From UBA868 sp016776875 (GTDB lineage Bacteria > Pseudomonadota > Gammaproteobacteria > Arenicellales > UBA868), in NCBI GenBank assembly GCA_051201585.1, contig CP179198.1:868001-932000 (forward strand): DNA of 64,000 nucleotides, written 5' to 3'. A program made the translations under genes and the position numbers. A model generated the notes under the pieces. It was not told the origin of the DNA. It did not search any database and saw nothing but the letters and a program-made list of their open reading frames with translations. Shown one piece after another: positions 46,520 to 54,229 of the stretch (position 1 is its first letter; each line of letters starts with the position of its first letter).

Positions 46520-47011
46520 ATGGAGTTTTTTCGAAAGACCCTCGATCCGGTAATCGCGCTTGGCGCGATTGCGGTGCTAGACATCTTTCTTTTCCTGCTC
46601 GTCGGGGCCTGGACAGTTGGCGGTGGGGAAACCATGATGACGGGGTTAATTGCCCAGTTTTTTATCGGCGATTCCATCAATCAGATCCCGTTCTGGCAGG
46701 AGGTATTTAAGCCTGACGCGGGCTATTGGAAGATTTATATCTCCCTCGGAATGCTTTTCGGGGCGATAGTGGGAGCGGTTGCGAGCAAGGAGTTTTTCTG
46801 GCGTTTCCCTAAACGGCTTTCTGAGTGGGTCATGATCACCGTGGGTGGATTGTTGATGGGTATCGGCATTCGCCTCGCGTTTGTTTGTAACGTCAGCACT
46901 TTCTTCGGACTTACGCCTGAGTTAAATCTTGGCGGCTATCTCTCAATGAGTGGAATAATTGCTGGCGCATGGTTTGGCTCTCTCATTTATAAAAGAGTCT
47001 TGGAGGGGTAA
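46520..47011 (+). CDS. YeeE/YedE-family half-size permease, first of pair
   Basis: Protein of 163 residues with four transmembrane segments. YeeE/YedE proteins carry thiosulfate or other sulfur species into the cell; in the E. coli TsuA type the two halves are fused. The conserved Cys/Gly motif appears as GIRLAFVCNVSTFFG. Promoter region is AT-rich, and no good ribosome-binding site precedes ATG 46520. Head of a tightly spaced operon reaching 51557. Confidence 0.82.
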   Translation: MEFFRKTLDPVIALGAIAVLDIFLFLLVGAWTVGGGETMMTGLIAQFFIGDSINQIPFWQEVFKPDAGYWKIYISLGMLFGAIVGAVASKEFFWRFPKRLSEWVMITVGGLLMGIGIRLAFVCNVSTFFGLTPELNLGGYLSMSGIIAGAWFGSLIYKRVLEG

Positions 47012-47013
47012 TG

Positions 47014-47619
47014 ATGTCTCCGGTTGCTGAGTGTTTAATTGCGTTTGTTTTTGGATCAGTTGTGGGACTTCTTGTGCAACGATCAAGGTTTTGCAATACC
47101 GCCGCCCTACGAGACGCAATGCTCTTTAAAACCTTCAGAAATACGAAGGCGCTGTTGGTTGCGATGATGGTGTTAACAATTGGATTCACGGGATTTATTT
47201 CTATCGGCGCGGGTAATCCCATGCGTTTTGATGTCGGCATTAATCAGATCATCGGATTATTTCTTTTTGGAACGGGAATGGTGTTGGCAGGCGCGTGCAC
47301 TGTGTCTACCTGGGTTAAGGCAGGTGAGGGTAACTTTGGAGCGGTCTGGGCCCTCCTGTTTACTTTTATCGGCATGTTTCTTTTTTCCCTGATTTGGTCT
47401 TTTTTATATTGGCCACCGGCGCCCTCAGCAATGACGGGTGAATTGTCCATAGAGAGGCTCCAGCTTGGATTTTCCAATGCGGAGACCCTGCAGGAGAAGA
47501 CCGGGATTCCGGCTATCGTGTTTGGGCTTATTCAGGCTGCGGTTCTTTTTTACATTTATCAGGCGATAAGGAGAAAGGAGACAAAGCAGCAGGGTAGTTC
47601 TGGTGTGGAATCAGTTTAG
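47014..47619 (+). CDS. YeeE/YedE-family half-size permease, second of pair
   Basis: Protein of about 201 residues with five or more transmembrane segments and the paired family motifs LLVQRSRFCNTAALRD and GAGMVLAGACTVSTWVKAGEGN-like (GTGMVLAGACTVSTW). Two ATGs (47011, 47014) follow GGAGGGG; 47014 has the better spacing. The pair resembles the PmpA/PmpB arrangement, where two half-proteins form one permease. Cys in FCN and GAC are thought to relay the sulfur substrate. Confidence 0.84.
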   Translation: MSPVAECLIAFVFGSVVGLLVQRSRFCNTAALRDAMLFKTFRNTKALLVAMMVLTIGFTGFISIGAGNPMRFDVGINQIIGLFLFGTGMVLAGACTVSTWVKAGEGNFGAVWALLFTFIGMFLFSLIWSFLYWPPAPSAMTGELSIERLQLGFSNAETLQEKTGIPAIVFGLIQAAVLFYIYQAIRRKETKQQGSSGVESV

Positions 47620-47661
47620 CGCGTTGGGTTGATCGTAGACAAATTTAAAGGTGAGGAATGA

Positions 47662-47976
47662 ATGGGACTTTTCAGTAAAAAGAAAACCGATAACCAGTCG
47701 TCGTCAGGTGGACAAGGGTCAGTCGCGCTAAGTGATGGATCACAGGTTCAAGTTTCAACGACGGTTGATTGTTTGGGTGATTCCTGCCCTCGCCCCCAGC
47801 TGATGACTCGAAAAGCAATGAGTTCCGCTAACGAAGGCGATGTCGTGTCAGTACTGATTGATAATCCTACGTCAATGGAGGCGATCCCCCCTATGTGCCC
47901 GGAGATCGGTGCGACTCACCTCGAGACCTTAAAACAAGATCGTGCGTGGCAAGTATTGCTCAAGAAAGTGATGTAG
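47662..47976 (+). CDS. TusA-family sulfur carrier
   Basis: Protein of 104 residues. A flexible basic and Ser/Gly-rich N-terminal extension precedes the TusA fold, with DCLGDSCPRPQLMTRKA (CPxP at residues 42-45) as the persulfide site and a second Cys at 37. TusA passes sulfane sulfur to partners such as DsrE-type proteins, which are encoded downstream. Preceded by GAGGA. Confidence 0.88.
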   Translation: MGLFSKKKTDNQSSSGGQGSVALSDGSQVQVSTTVDCLGDSCPRPQLMTRKAMSSANEGDVVSVLIDNPTSMEAIPPMCPEIGATHLETLKQDRAWQVLLKKVM

Positions 47977-48022
47977 TGCCAAAAGTGATGAATAAAAACA
48001 ACCCGTTCCAGATGCAGTAGAG

Positions 48023-48226
48023 ATGACAGCTGACAAGCAATTTCTCGTTCTCGTGCTCCTGATTTTATTGAGTGGAGTATCCAGTTTTTATTATCTGGGT
48101 ACGAGTCAGCCCGGCTCGCTACGTGCCTCCAAATTTGGGGTCCCCTTTCTCTCACATAGCGTGCAACATCCAGAATCTGGGGAGTGCATCTCAGCAAATG
48201 AGCTGGCCCGACACTTTTTGAACTGA
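48023..48226 (+). CDS. Small single-helix membrane protein in sulfur operon
   Basis: Protein of 67 residues with one hydrophobic helix near the N terminus (LVLVLLILLSGVSSFYYL), then a polar tail with HPESGECISANELARHF. One base separates its stop from the next start. Family not recognised; its place in the operon suggests an accessory role to the permeases. Confidence 0.6.
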   Translation: MTADKQFLVLVLLILLSGVSSFYYLGTSQPGSLRASKFGVPFLSHSVQHPESGECISANELARHFLN

Positions 48227-48227
48227 C

Positions 48228-48317
48228 ATGGATTTCTCATTAATCATTCACCTTGGGGCGTTTGTCGCAGCGATGTATCTTTTTTGTTTATCAATCTTTG
48301 GTAATCCGTTTAAATGA
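48228..48317 (+). CDS. 29-residue membrane microprotein in sulfur operon
   Basis: ATG at 48228, one base after the previous stop. Frame runs MDFSLIIHLGAFVAAMYLFC to TGA at 48315-48317, with one hydrophobic helix. The following gene starts inside its stop (ATGA overlap), so the spacing on both sides argues for a real coding gene even though it is very short. Confidence 0.55.
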   Translation: MDFSLIIHLGAFVAAMYLFCLSIFGNPFK

Positions 48318-48580
48318 ACCGGCTTGGCTATTTTTTCTGTATCGGATCTTTGCTGCTATCGGTCGGATTGATTGGATTGTTAATGCCTTCGGCGTCAGTA
48401 TCCGTAGCGATCGCAGAGACTGCACGGTCATGCAAAACGCTCGAAGAGGATATTGAGATCGCTTTGGTGGGCGACTTGGAAGGGGTGAGTATGTACGATC
48501 TTTTGAGTCATTATCTTGAAGTGCCGCCTGCGAAAGCGTCGTCCGGTCAGGCAGTTGTCAGACAGTTCGGGGGTTGTTGA
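48314..48580 (+). CDS. Exported or anchored small protein in sulfur operon
   Basis: Protein of 88 residues. N-terminal hydrophobic helix (FFCIGSLLLSVGLIGLLM), then ARSCKTLEEDIEIALVGDLEGVSMYDLLSHYLEVPP and a closing GQAVVRQFGGC. Two conserved-looking cysteines, including the terminal one. Family not recognised; starts with ATGA overlap to the microprotein. Confidence 0.62.
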   Translation: MNRLGYFFCIGSLLLSVGLIGLLMPSASVSVAIAETARSCKTLEEDIEIALVGDLEGVSMYDLLSHYLEVPPAKASSGQAVVRQFGGC

Positions 48581-48582
48581 GC

Positions 48583-49191
48583 ATGATGTTGACAGTTAGC
48601 GTAGCTTGCGTGCTCGGAAAGTTCCGCGATATACAGATTCGCTTGCTTGCGCTGGTGCTGGGCTTGGCGACGTCGGGTCTGAGTTCGGCGGATAACTCTA
48701 TTCCGATCGTTAACTTATCGACTTTAGCTAATCGTCCGGTATTGGTAGATGCACGACCTCTAGAAGACTGTCGAGAGCGCACTGTGCCAGGCGCGCTATG
48801 CTTTCCAATGAGCAAGGTGCTGAGTGATTCAGGGCGTCTTGCCAATATGCGTGATTTGCGCTGGCTGTTGGGTACCTATGGACTAACAGGTTCAGAGCAT
48901 GTGGTTGTTTTCGCAGATCAGCCTGCGCACCGGGATGTGGTGTCGGTGTTGTTTTTTCTTGCTGGTCAGTCGAGGGTAAGTCGGTTATCCGGTGTCTCAG
49001 AATTGGAGTTGCAAAGCAGGGGATCAACCGGCGCACTTAGCCGGCAGGCTTTTTATATCGCGGACGTTCGATCAATGTTTTTAGAATCGGTGAAGTTGCG
49101 CAGGGTGAATAGTGACGATTTTGCGGAATTTGCTCGGCAACTCGGCGATGCGGGTCAGCCAATTTTTTATTGGCCAGCAAGCTTTATCTAA
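48583..49191 (+). CDS. Exported rhodanese-like protein without active-site Cys
   Basis: Protein of about 202 residues with a signal-like N terminus and a rhodanese fold: VLVDARPLEDCRERTVPGALCFP is the N-terminal strand-loop, but the place of the active-site loop CxxGxR is taken by VVVFADQPAHRD. So it cannot form the usual persulfide on that Cys and may bind or present sulfur species. Two ATGs (48583, 48586) are candidates; an upstream TTG (48574) overlaps the previous gene. The stop overlaps the next start. Confidence 0.75.
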   Translation: MMLTVSVACVLGKFRDIQIRLLALVLGLATSGLSSADNSIPIVNLSTLANRPVLVDARPLEDCRERTVPGALCFPMSKVLSDSGRLANMRDLRWLLGTYGLTGSEHVVVFADQPAHRDVVSVLFFLAGQSRVSRLSGVSELELQSRGSTGALSRQAFYIADVRSMFLESVKLRRVNSDDFAEFARQLGDAGQPIFYWPASFI

Positions 49192-49475
49192 TGATCTTAA
49201 TCACGGTTTCCACTGAAGACTCCGCTCGTCTGATTAACAATTTAGTGAGCGCCTGCAGTCGGCAAAGGCAAGCCGTTGCACTTTTTTTTACGGGATCAGG
49301 TGTGCGACTGCTTGATGATCAAAATTTTCTTCAGGGTATTGATTCAGCGGGGGAGGCAGTGGCTTGTGGAGAGTCCTGGCGGCATTTCTTTTCGGATCCA
49401 TGTCCAATTTCTGAGGGCAGTCAGACTGATCATAGTCGTCTTATCAGTCAGGCCTCGCATCTTTTGAGTTTCTAA
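49191..49475 (+). CDS. DsrE/TusD-like sulfur-relay protein
   Basis: Protein of 94 residues with MILITVSTEDSARLINNLV and AVALFFTGSGVRL, the DsrE/TusD Rossmann-like start. Cys59 in EAVACGESW takes the position of the conserved relay Cys. The ATG at 49191 overlaps the rhodanese stop (TAATG). First of a three-gene DsrE-F-H-like set. Confidence 0.78.
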   Translation: MILITVSTEDSARLINNLVSACSRQRQAVALFFTGSGVRLLDDQNFLQGIDSAGEAVACGESWRHFFSDPCPISEGSQTDHSRLISQASHLLSF

Positions 49476-49750
49476 TGCAAAAGACAAAAAATATTCTGGT
49501 TGTGGCAACTGAAGATCCGCTCGAGGCGATGCGCGTTGCTGCTGGACTCACGATATTCGGTCACGAAGTGACATTTTTATTTTCACTCAGTGTTGAAGTG
49601 TCAGAAGCATTCCAGAAAGCGGCAGAATTATTGGAATTGGCAGAAGTCGATAAGATTTATTCGCTTGAACCATTTGAAGAATGCGAGGTAGCGGATGCAA
49701 GACGGGTTGAGAATTTATGGAGAGAGTCAGATCTCGCATTAGCGATCTGA
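49475..49750 (+). CDS. DsrF/TusC-like protein
   Basis: Protein of 91 residues, KNILVVATEDPLEAMRVAAGLTIFGHEVTFLFS, typical of the DsrE/F fold. It overlaps the preceding gene by one base (TAATG). DsrF and TusC are the non-catalytic partner in the DsrEFH/TusBCD hexamer. The only Cys is in FEECEVAD, away from a canonical relay site. Confidence 0.75.
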   Translation: MQKTKNILVVATEDPLEAMRVAAGLTIFGHEVTFLFSLSVEVSEAFQKAAELLELAEVDKIYSLEPFEECEVADARRVENLWRESDLALAI

Positions 49751-49762
49751 AAAGGATTTGAA

Positions 49763-49951
49763 ATGCAGTCGTGTCTTTTGCTAATTAGAAAAAATCTTGA
49801 AACAACGTCCGGTCGTCAACAGGTAGTGGAGGCTCTGGACAAAGGAACATCAGTTATCACGATTGATCTTGAAAGCGTGGGTGATGACGATGAGACGTGG
49901 GAAGGAATCGTGACTCAAATTTTGGAGTCAGATCGATGCATTTGCATATAA
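49763..49951 (+). CDS. DsrH/TusB-like small protein
   Basis: Protein of 62 residues, shorter than usual (DsrH about 100). CLLLIRKNLETTSG resembles the TusB opening, and it ends in SDRCICI with two Cys. Its position directly after DsrE- and DsrF-like genes supports the assignment more than its sequence does. Confidence 0.55.
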   Translation: MQSCLLLIRKNLETTSGRQQVVEALDKGTSVITIDLESVGDDDETWEGIVTQILESDRCICI

Positions 49952-49970
49952 GCAAAAACGGAGGAAAAAA

Positions 49971-50906
49971 ATGAGTAAAACAAAATGGTCAGTAGCAGCA
50001 GCAGTCGGCGTAGTCGGGATGATGGCGAGTTCATTTTCATTCGCGGCTTCTCCTTTGGTGGATGTTGCTTGGATAAAGGAGCATTCCTGTGATGCTAACG
50101 TACGTGTCTTGGATATTCGTAATAAGTGGGATGGGTCGCGGAAAGGCGATTATCAGAAGGGGCATATACCTTGTGCCATTTATAGTGATTATTCGTCGGC
50201 TGGATGGCGTGCAGGGGTTAATAAAACCCCAGGACAAATGGCGCCGGTCGATCAGTTAGAAAAGCTGATTGGTGGGCTTGGCATTTCGAATGATAATCAC
50301 GTCGTGATTTACAGTCGCGGTACAAATGCTTTGGATATGGGCAGTGCCACGCGGGTGTATTGGACATTTAAGGCGCTAGGCCATGACGAGGTATCGATCT
50401 TGAACGGCGGTTACTTTGGTTACATTGCGGATGAGAAAAATCCCGTTGAAAAGGGTACCAGTAAAAGAATGCCAGCTACGTTCATGGCAGACCTCCAGGA
50501 AGATATGATTCCAACGAAAGAAGAAATCGCAAAGGCATCAGCGGATGGCGATGTGATCGTTGATCTTCGTCCAACACATCAATATCTTGGCATCAATAAA
50601 CATCCCAAAGCGGCGCGTTATGGCACCATTCCGGGGTCAAAAAACCTGCCTGAAAGCTGGCTGACTGTAAACGGCGGCAGCAAATGGAGAAGTGAGAGCG
50701 AATTGCAACAGCTATTTGAAACGGCGGGTGTGCCCACCACGGGGACCGAGTATTTTTTCTGCAATTCCGGTCATTGGGCAACGTTGGGCTGGTTTGCCAG
50801 CAGCGAAATTATGGGCAACAAAGACGCAAAGATGTACGATGGCTCAATGATTGAATGGAGCAATGACAAGACGCTTCCGATGGAGGTTGCTGTCGAGTTG
50901 AACTAG
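49971..50906 (+). CDS. Exported tandem-rhodanese sulfurtransferase
   Basis: Protein of 311 residues. Signal peptide ends about SFSFAASP. The first rhodanese domain (to residue 160) has no Cys in its loop (VIYSRGTNALD), and the second carries the catalytic Cys264 in YFFCNSGHWATLGWF. SseA-type thiosulfate or 3-mercaptopyruvate sulfurtransferases share this order. Periplasmic location places it upstream of the permeases in sulfur flow. RBS GGAGG precedes ATG 49971. Confidence 0.88.
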   Translation: MSKTKWSVAAAVGVVGMMASSFSFAASPLVDVAWIKEHSCDANVRVLDIRNKWDGSRKGDYQKGHIPCAIYSDYSSAGWRAGVNKTPGQMAPVDQLEKLIGGLGISNDNHVVIYSRGTNALDMGSATRVYWTFKALGHDEVSILNGGYFGYIADEKNPVEKGTSKRMPATFMADLQEDMIPTKEEIAKASADGDVIVDLRPTHQYLGINKHPKAARYGTIPGSKNLPESWLTVNGGSKWRSESELQQLFETAGVPTTGTEYFFCNSGHWATLGWFASSEIMGNKDAKMYDGSMIEWSNDKTLPMEVAVELN

Positions 50907-51557
50907 TTGTTTAAGACGTTTTTTATCGCTTGCGTTGTGGTGACGGCCGGACTTTGTCCGGCCGTTGCTACGTCTGGCGGGCTTGGAACGATTCTCGACC
51001 GAGCTCGGTTTCCCGCAGAACTGATTATTATTCGGGGTGATCTCGATCGACTCATGACGCAGTCGTTGCTTAGTCGACTCGAGCAACAGGGTCTTCAGGG
51101 GCGAATTCAATCAGCACTTTCCGGACTGCTCTGGCTATCACAAGAATATGAAACGCTAACGAAACACGTCGTTGATGAAACATTTATTTCTGACGCGCAA
51201 TCGCTCTGGCGGGATGGAGAGCTCGATGACCTTCGGCAGTTGCTTGCCCAAGCGGCTGATCTCCATACTCTGAATCTCGAAATTTTTAAAGCCAGCCGGG
51301 CATCAAAAGAAGATATGGAAAGGGTTTCGGAGATTGATACGACGTTATGTCAGGGTTGCCATGTTTTATCTCCAGGAAGTCCATTGATACTTCCCGCGTA
51401 TCGACTCAAAGACTTCGCGTCGACCATGTCGGCGCACGAGTTTCTTGCCCGTCTCTTGAGCGGGATTAAAGGTTCAGGTGAAACAACATTGGCCAATCCG
51501 CTTACTTTAGGCCATGTTCGAGGGTTTATGAGACTGTATCGACCATCGCTAGACTGA
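50907..51557 (+). CDS. Periplasmic protein with one CxxCH heme motif
   Basis: Protein of 216 residues starting at TTG 50907, immediately after the stop of the sulfurtransferase. A signal peptide (FFIACVVVTAGLCPAVA) is followed by a helical domain and LCQGCHV at 147-153, the covalent heme c site. A possible distal axial ligand (Met or His) is not obvious. It might carry electrons from sulfur oxidation. Assignment to a known cytochrome family was not possible. Confidence 0.68.
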   Translation: MFKTFFIACVVVTAGLCPAVATSGGLGTILDRARFPAELIIIRGDLDRLMTQSLLSRLEQQGLQGRIQSALSGLLWLSQEYETLTKHVVDETFISDAQSLWRDGELDDLRQLLAQAADLHTLNLEIFKASRASKEDMERVSEIDTTLCQGCHVLSPGSPLILPAYRLKDFASTMSAHEFLARLLSGIKGSGETTLANPLTLGHVRGFMRLYRPSLD

Positions 51558-51568
51558 CTGTGACCTGA

Positions 51569-53134
51569 CTACGAATCAGTTTTGTCATTCCTTCTGGGCA
51601 AGGGCGCCACATTGTTGAGGTCAACCCCTGCATCATTTGGGCCTACAAAAAAGTAAAGCAAATCCCGTTGACTGCCCGGGAAAAAAATTGTGGATCGAGC
51701 GCGAATGGTCAGAGGTGTGGCGATTGCGTTTGGAAATAATATGGCCGCATTTTTAATACAGAGTTGATCTTCCCGAAGACAGACAACAGCAATTCCGTAT
51801 CTCTGAATGTCGGTCTCAGTTATCCAAGGGCTCCAGGTGTGACTGAGATGTTGTAAAACGGAAGGATGGTCGGGCGAATGAAAAGCGATACTGTCAGGTG
51901 CCACATGGCCGCCGCCGACAATTCGAAGCGGCGCATTGTATGTTTCACGCCATCGCTTGGTAATCTCTTTGCCTAACTCCTTCCCGGGGAAATGATACAT
52001 CTCATGATCCGAACTCGCGAGCCCTGTGAAAAGTAATAGCAGGGGTGCTGCCAGCAGCCATGCACCGACAGATTTCAACAGTCGCTTTACGGCTTGATCA
52101 TTGCTCACTATTGGCCAGAACATGAGCAAGATAATGCCAGCGAGATTCAGCGTCGGCCCGCCCCAACGACTGGATACGCCAATGCCTGCTGCAAATCCGA
52201 TAATCGCGGTTGTGAGAAGTGGAAAAAGAAAAATCCATAAAACAAATGTGCGGCCATTGCCCGCAGTGCTTATAACCCCCGTTAAAGTGGCTGCGTCGAT
52301 TTTTTTTGAAATTTTTGATCGGACAAAAAAATAAACGCCGAGGAGTGGGGCGAGGTACAGAAGTTGAGCGCCTAAAAATCGAAGGCCTGATATCCGAATC
52401 CCAAAATCCTTCGCAATATAATCACCGATATGCGTGATTGTGCTCATTTCATTGGTTTGGACGTACCAGATATGCCATCCCATGATGACACAAAACGCCA
52501 CTAGCGATAAATAAGGGCCAGAAGTTTTTAGCGTGGCGCGTCCGGCGGAAAAAAGGAGTAGATAGATTGCGATCCCAGGTAATAGCGCTGCGGAATAATA
52601 TTTCGTTAACATGGCGAGCGCAGCTGTGATTCCTAGCGCTATCCAGTACCGGCGATGTCCCTTTTCGATTGAAAGGTAAGCAAATAAAACAGTAGCAGCC
52701 CACATCGGTATTAGCATGGAGCTATGATTTAGACGCATGCTGAAAAAACTGAAGTAAGGGATGAACTCCAGTAAGCACACCGCCGCTACTGCTTGGAGCG
52801 GCGGCAGGAGTTCACGGGAAATTCGCCATACGCAATAAAAGGCGATCAAAAAATTGAGTTGTGTCAGAAAGTTGTATGTCCAGTTGCTAATGCCGAAGAC
52901 CTTCAAAAAACCCGCAACGATCCACGGCAACACCGGCGGATGTAAATGATAAGAGCCCATCCACTCTTGTCCCCAGGCAAAATGCATCATGCTGTCGGAA
53001 TCCAGCTCGTGTCGCGAGAGGCTCGGGACGAGAGTCCAGAGCAGAACATGAGTAATGGCGAATGCCCAGAAGATCCGACGGGGAGATAAGGATAAGAAAG
53101 GGGAAGGATTCATAAAGCCACTAATTGGATTCAA
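51569..53134 (-). CDS. GT39/PMT-like membrane glycosyltransferase (ArnT-related)
   Basis: Protein of 521 residues with about eleven hydrophobic segments. Motif ELDSDSMMHFAWGQEWMGSY, with acidic residues in the first periplasmic loop, is typical of GT39/PMT enzymes using undecaprenyl-linked sugars; ArnT adds L-Ara4N to lipid A. Acceptor and donor cannot be identified. The start could be MNPIS at 53134 or the second MNPSP. It ends 11 bases from the convergent CxxCH gene. Confidence 0.8.
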   Translation of the reverse strand: MNPISGFMNPSPFLSLSPRRIFWAFAITHVLLWTLVPSLSRHELDSDSMMHFAWGQEWMGSYHLHPPVLPWIVAGFLKVFGISNWTYNFLTQLNFLIAFYCVWRISRELLPPLQAVAAVCLLEFIPYFSFFSMRLNHSSMLIPMWAATVLFAYLSIEKGHRRYWIALGITAALAMLTKYYSAALLPGIAIYLLLFSAGRATLKTSGPYLSLVAFCVIMGWHIWYVQTNEMSTITHIGDYIAKDFGIRISGLRFLGAQLLYLAPLLGVYFFVRSKISKKIDAATLTGVISTAGNGRTFVLWIFLFPLLTTAIIGFAAGIGVSSRWGGPTLNLAGIILLMFWPIVSNDQAVKRLLKSVGAWLLAAPLLLLFTGLASSDHEMYHFPGKELGKEITKRWRETYNAPLRIVGGGHVAPDSIAFHSPDHPSVLQHLSHTWSPWITETDIQRYGIAVVCLREDQLCIKNAAILFPNAIATPLTIRARSTIFFPGSQRDLLYFFVGPNDAGVDLNNVAPLPRRNDKTDS

Positions 53135-53668
53135 GCGATACCGGTCGCGGATAATACGTTGAGATGGGCCAAACCGGAATAAATAACGATACGGATCTTG
53201 GGTTTAGGATCAGAATCTCGTTCATCACGAGCAAAACTCATTGGTTATCAGCCGGCGTATTTAAGGGGGAAAATAATTAGGAACACAAGTATTTTTGAGC
53301 TTTAGCGCTAAGGAATAAAAGCAGGAGAGCGGTATTCAGTTAAAAGCCGGACGCCCCGTCAGTAAGTTGTCTTTATACATAAGTAAAAAATTATTTATTA
53401 TAAAATAATAATAAGTTTAATATTATTTTATAAGTCTGTGGCCCGCGTTTACCGTTATTTTCATTATTTTTTAATTAAAATCAGTGAGTTATAAAAAAAC
53501 CTGACTGGTTAATACGTCCCGTCTCAGCACCGATTCCCGAGAGTCAGTGGTCTGATAACCATGGCGGCCCTTAAAAAAACGGAGTAGCATGCGGGTCGGT
53601 CTTGCGAGGTCAATTTGATCGATGCCTAAAATGCCTCAACAGGGCTATCAAAGAGGGTAAAAATCCGA
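53135..53668. other. Long AT-rich intergenic region
   Basis: About 530 bases without a gene. It includes an AT-rich palindrome, TTATAAAATAATA (53398-53410) and TATTATTTTATAA (53421-53433), a 13-bp perfect inverted repeat with a 10-base loop, plus the end of the accessory block. No open frame or RNA recognised. Confidence 0.6.
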
Positions 53669-53711
53669 TAGAATCGCGCCCCCACACCTAGGAAGGCAAC
53701 CTTGTGTGGGT
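53669..53711 (+). promoter_or_regulatory. Promoter and leader hairpin of the tRNA-tuf operon
   Basis: TAGAAT at 53669-53674 is a likely -10, followed by a GC-rich discriminator (CGCGCCCCC) typical of stable-RNA promoters under stringent control. The leader then forms CCCACAC/GTGTGGG (7 bp) with an inner AAGG-CAA-CCTT stem between 53680 and 53711. The -35 is weak. Confidence 0.5.
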
Positions 53712-53806
53712 TGCGTTGACGTGCTTCAGTTAAAACGAAGCACTGGGCGCTATCGGCAAAATTTAAAGTAGTTTCCAGTTTTTAGGATGTAGCGTTTTTG
53801 TTTTTT

Positions 53807-53891
53807 GGAGGGGTTCCCGAGCGGTCAAAGGGGGCAGACTGTAAATCTGTTGGCTCAGCCTTCGGAGGTTCGAATCCTCCTCCCTCCACCA
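53807..53891 (+). tRNA. tRNA-Tyr(GUA)
   Basis: 85 nt with a long variable arm and encoded CCA. Acceptor GGAGGGG/TCCCTCC pairs; the anticodon arm is CAGA-CTGTAAA-TCTG, giving GUA. Equivalent to E. coli tyrU in the tufB operon. Confidence 0.95.
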
Positions 53892-53962
53892 GTTCGCTGG
53901 TGGATTGAAGTTCTGATCTGGATAGGACGGTTGTTTGAAGAAGACAAGAACATATAGGAAGC

Positions 53963-54076
<114 letters not shown>

Positions 54077-54087
54077 GCATGAAATTT

Positions 54088-54163
<76 letters not shown>

Positions 54164-54229
54164 TTTAAGCGGCTGTTCTTAGATGATGAAGAAAGCCAGT
54201 TAACCAAGTACTGTTGAGGAAATCAGAAA

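Noticed and set aside
29740..53891. A classic genomic island with an integrase at the tRNA
   Set aside because: No integrase, attachment-site repeat or transposase was seen at either edge; only the interrupted gene order supports insertion.
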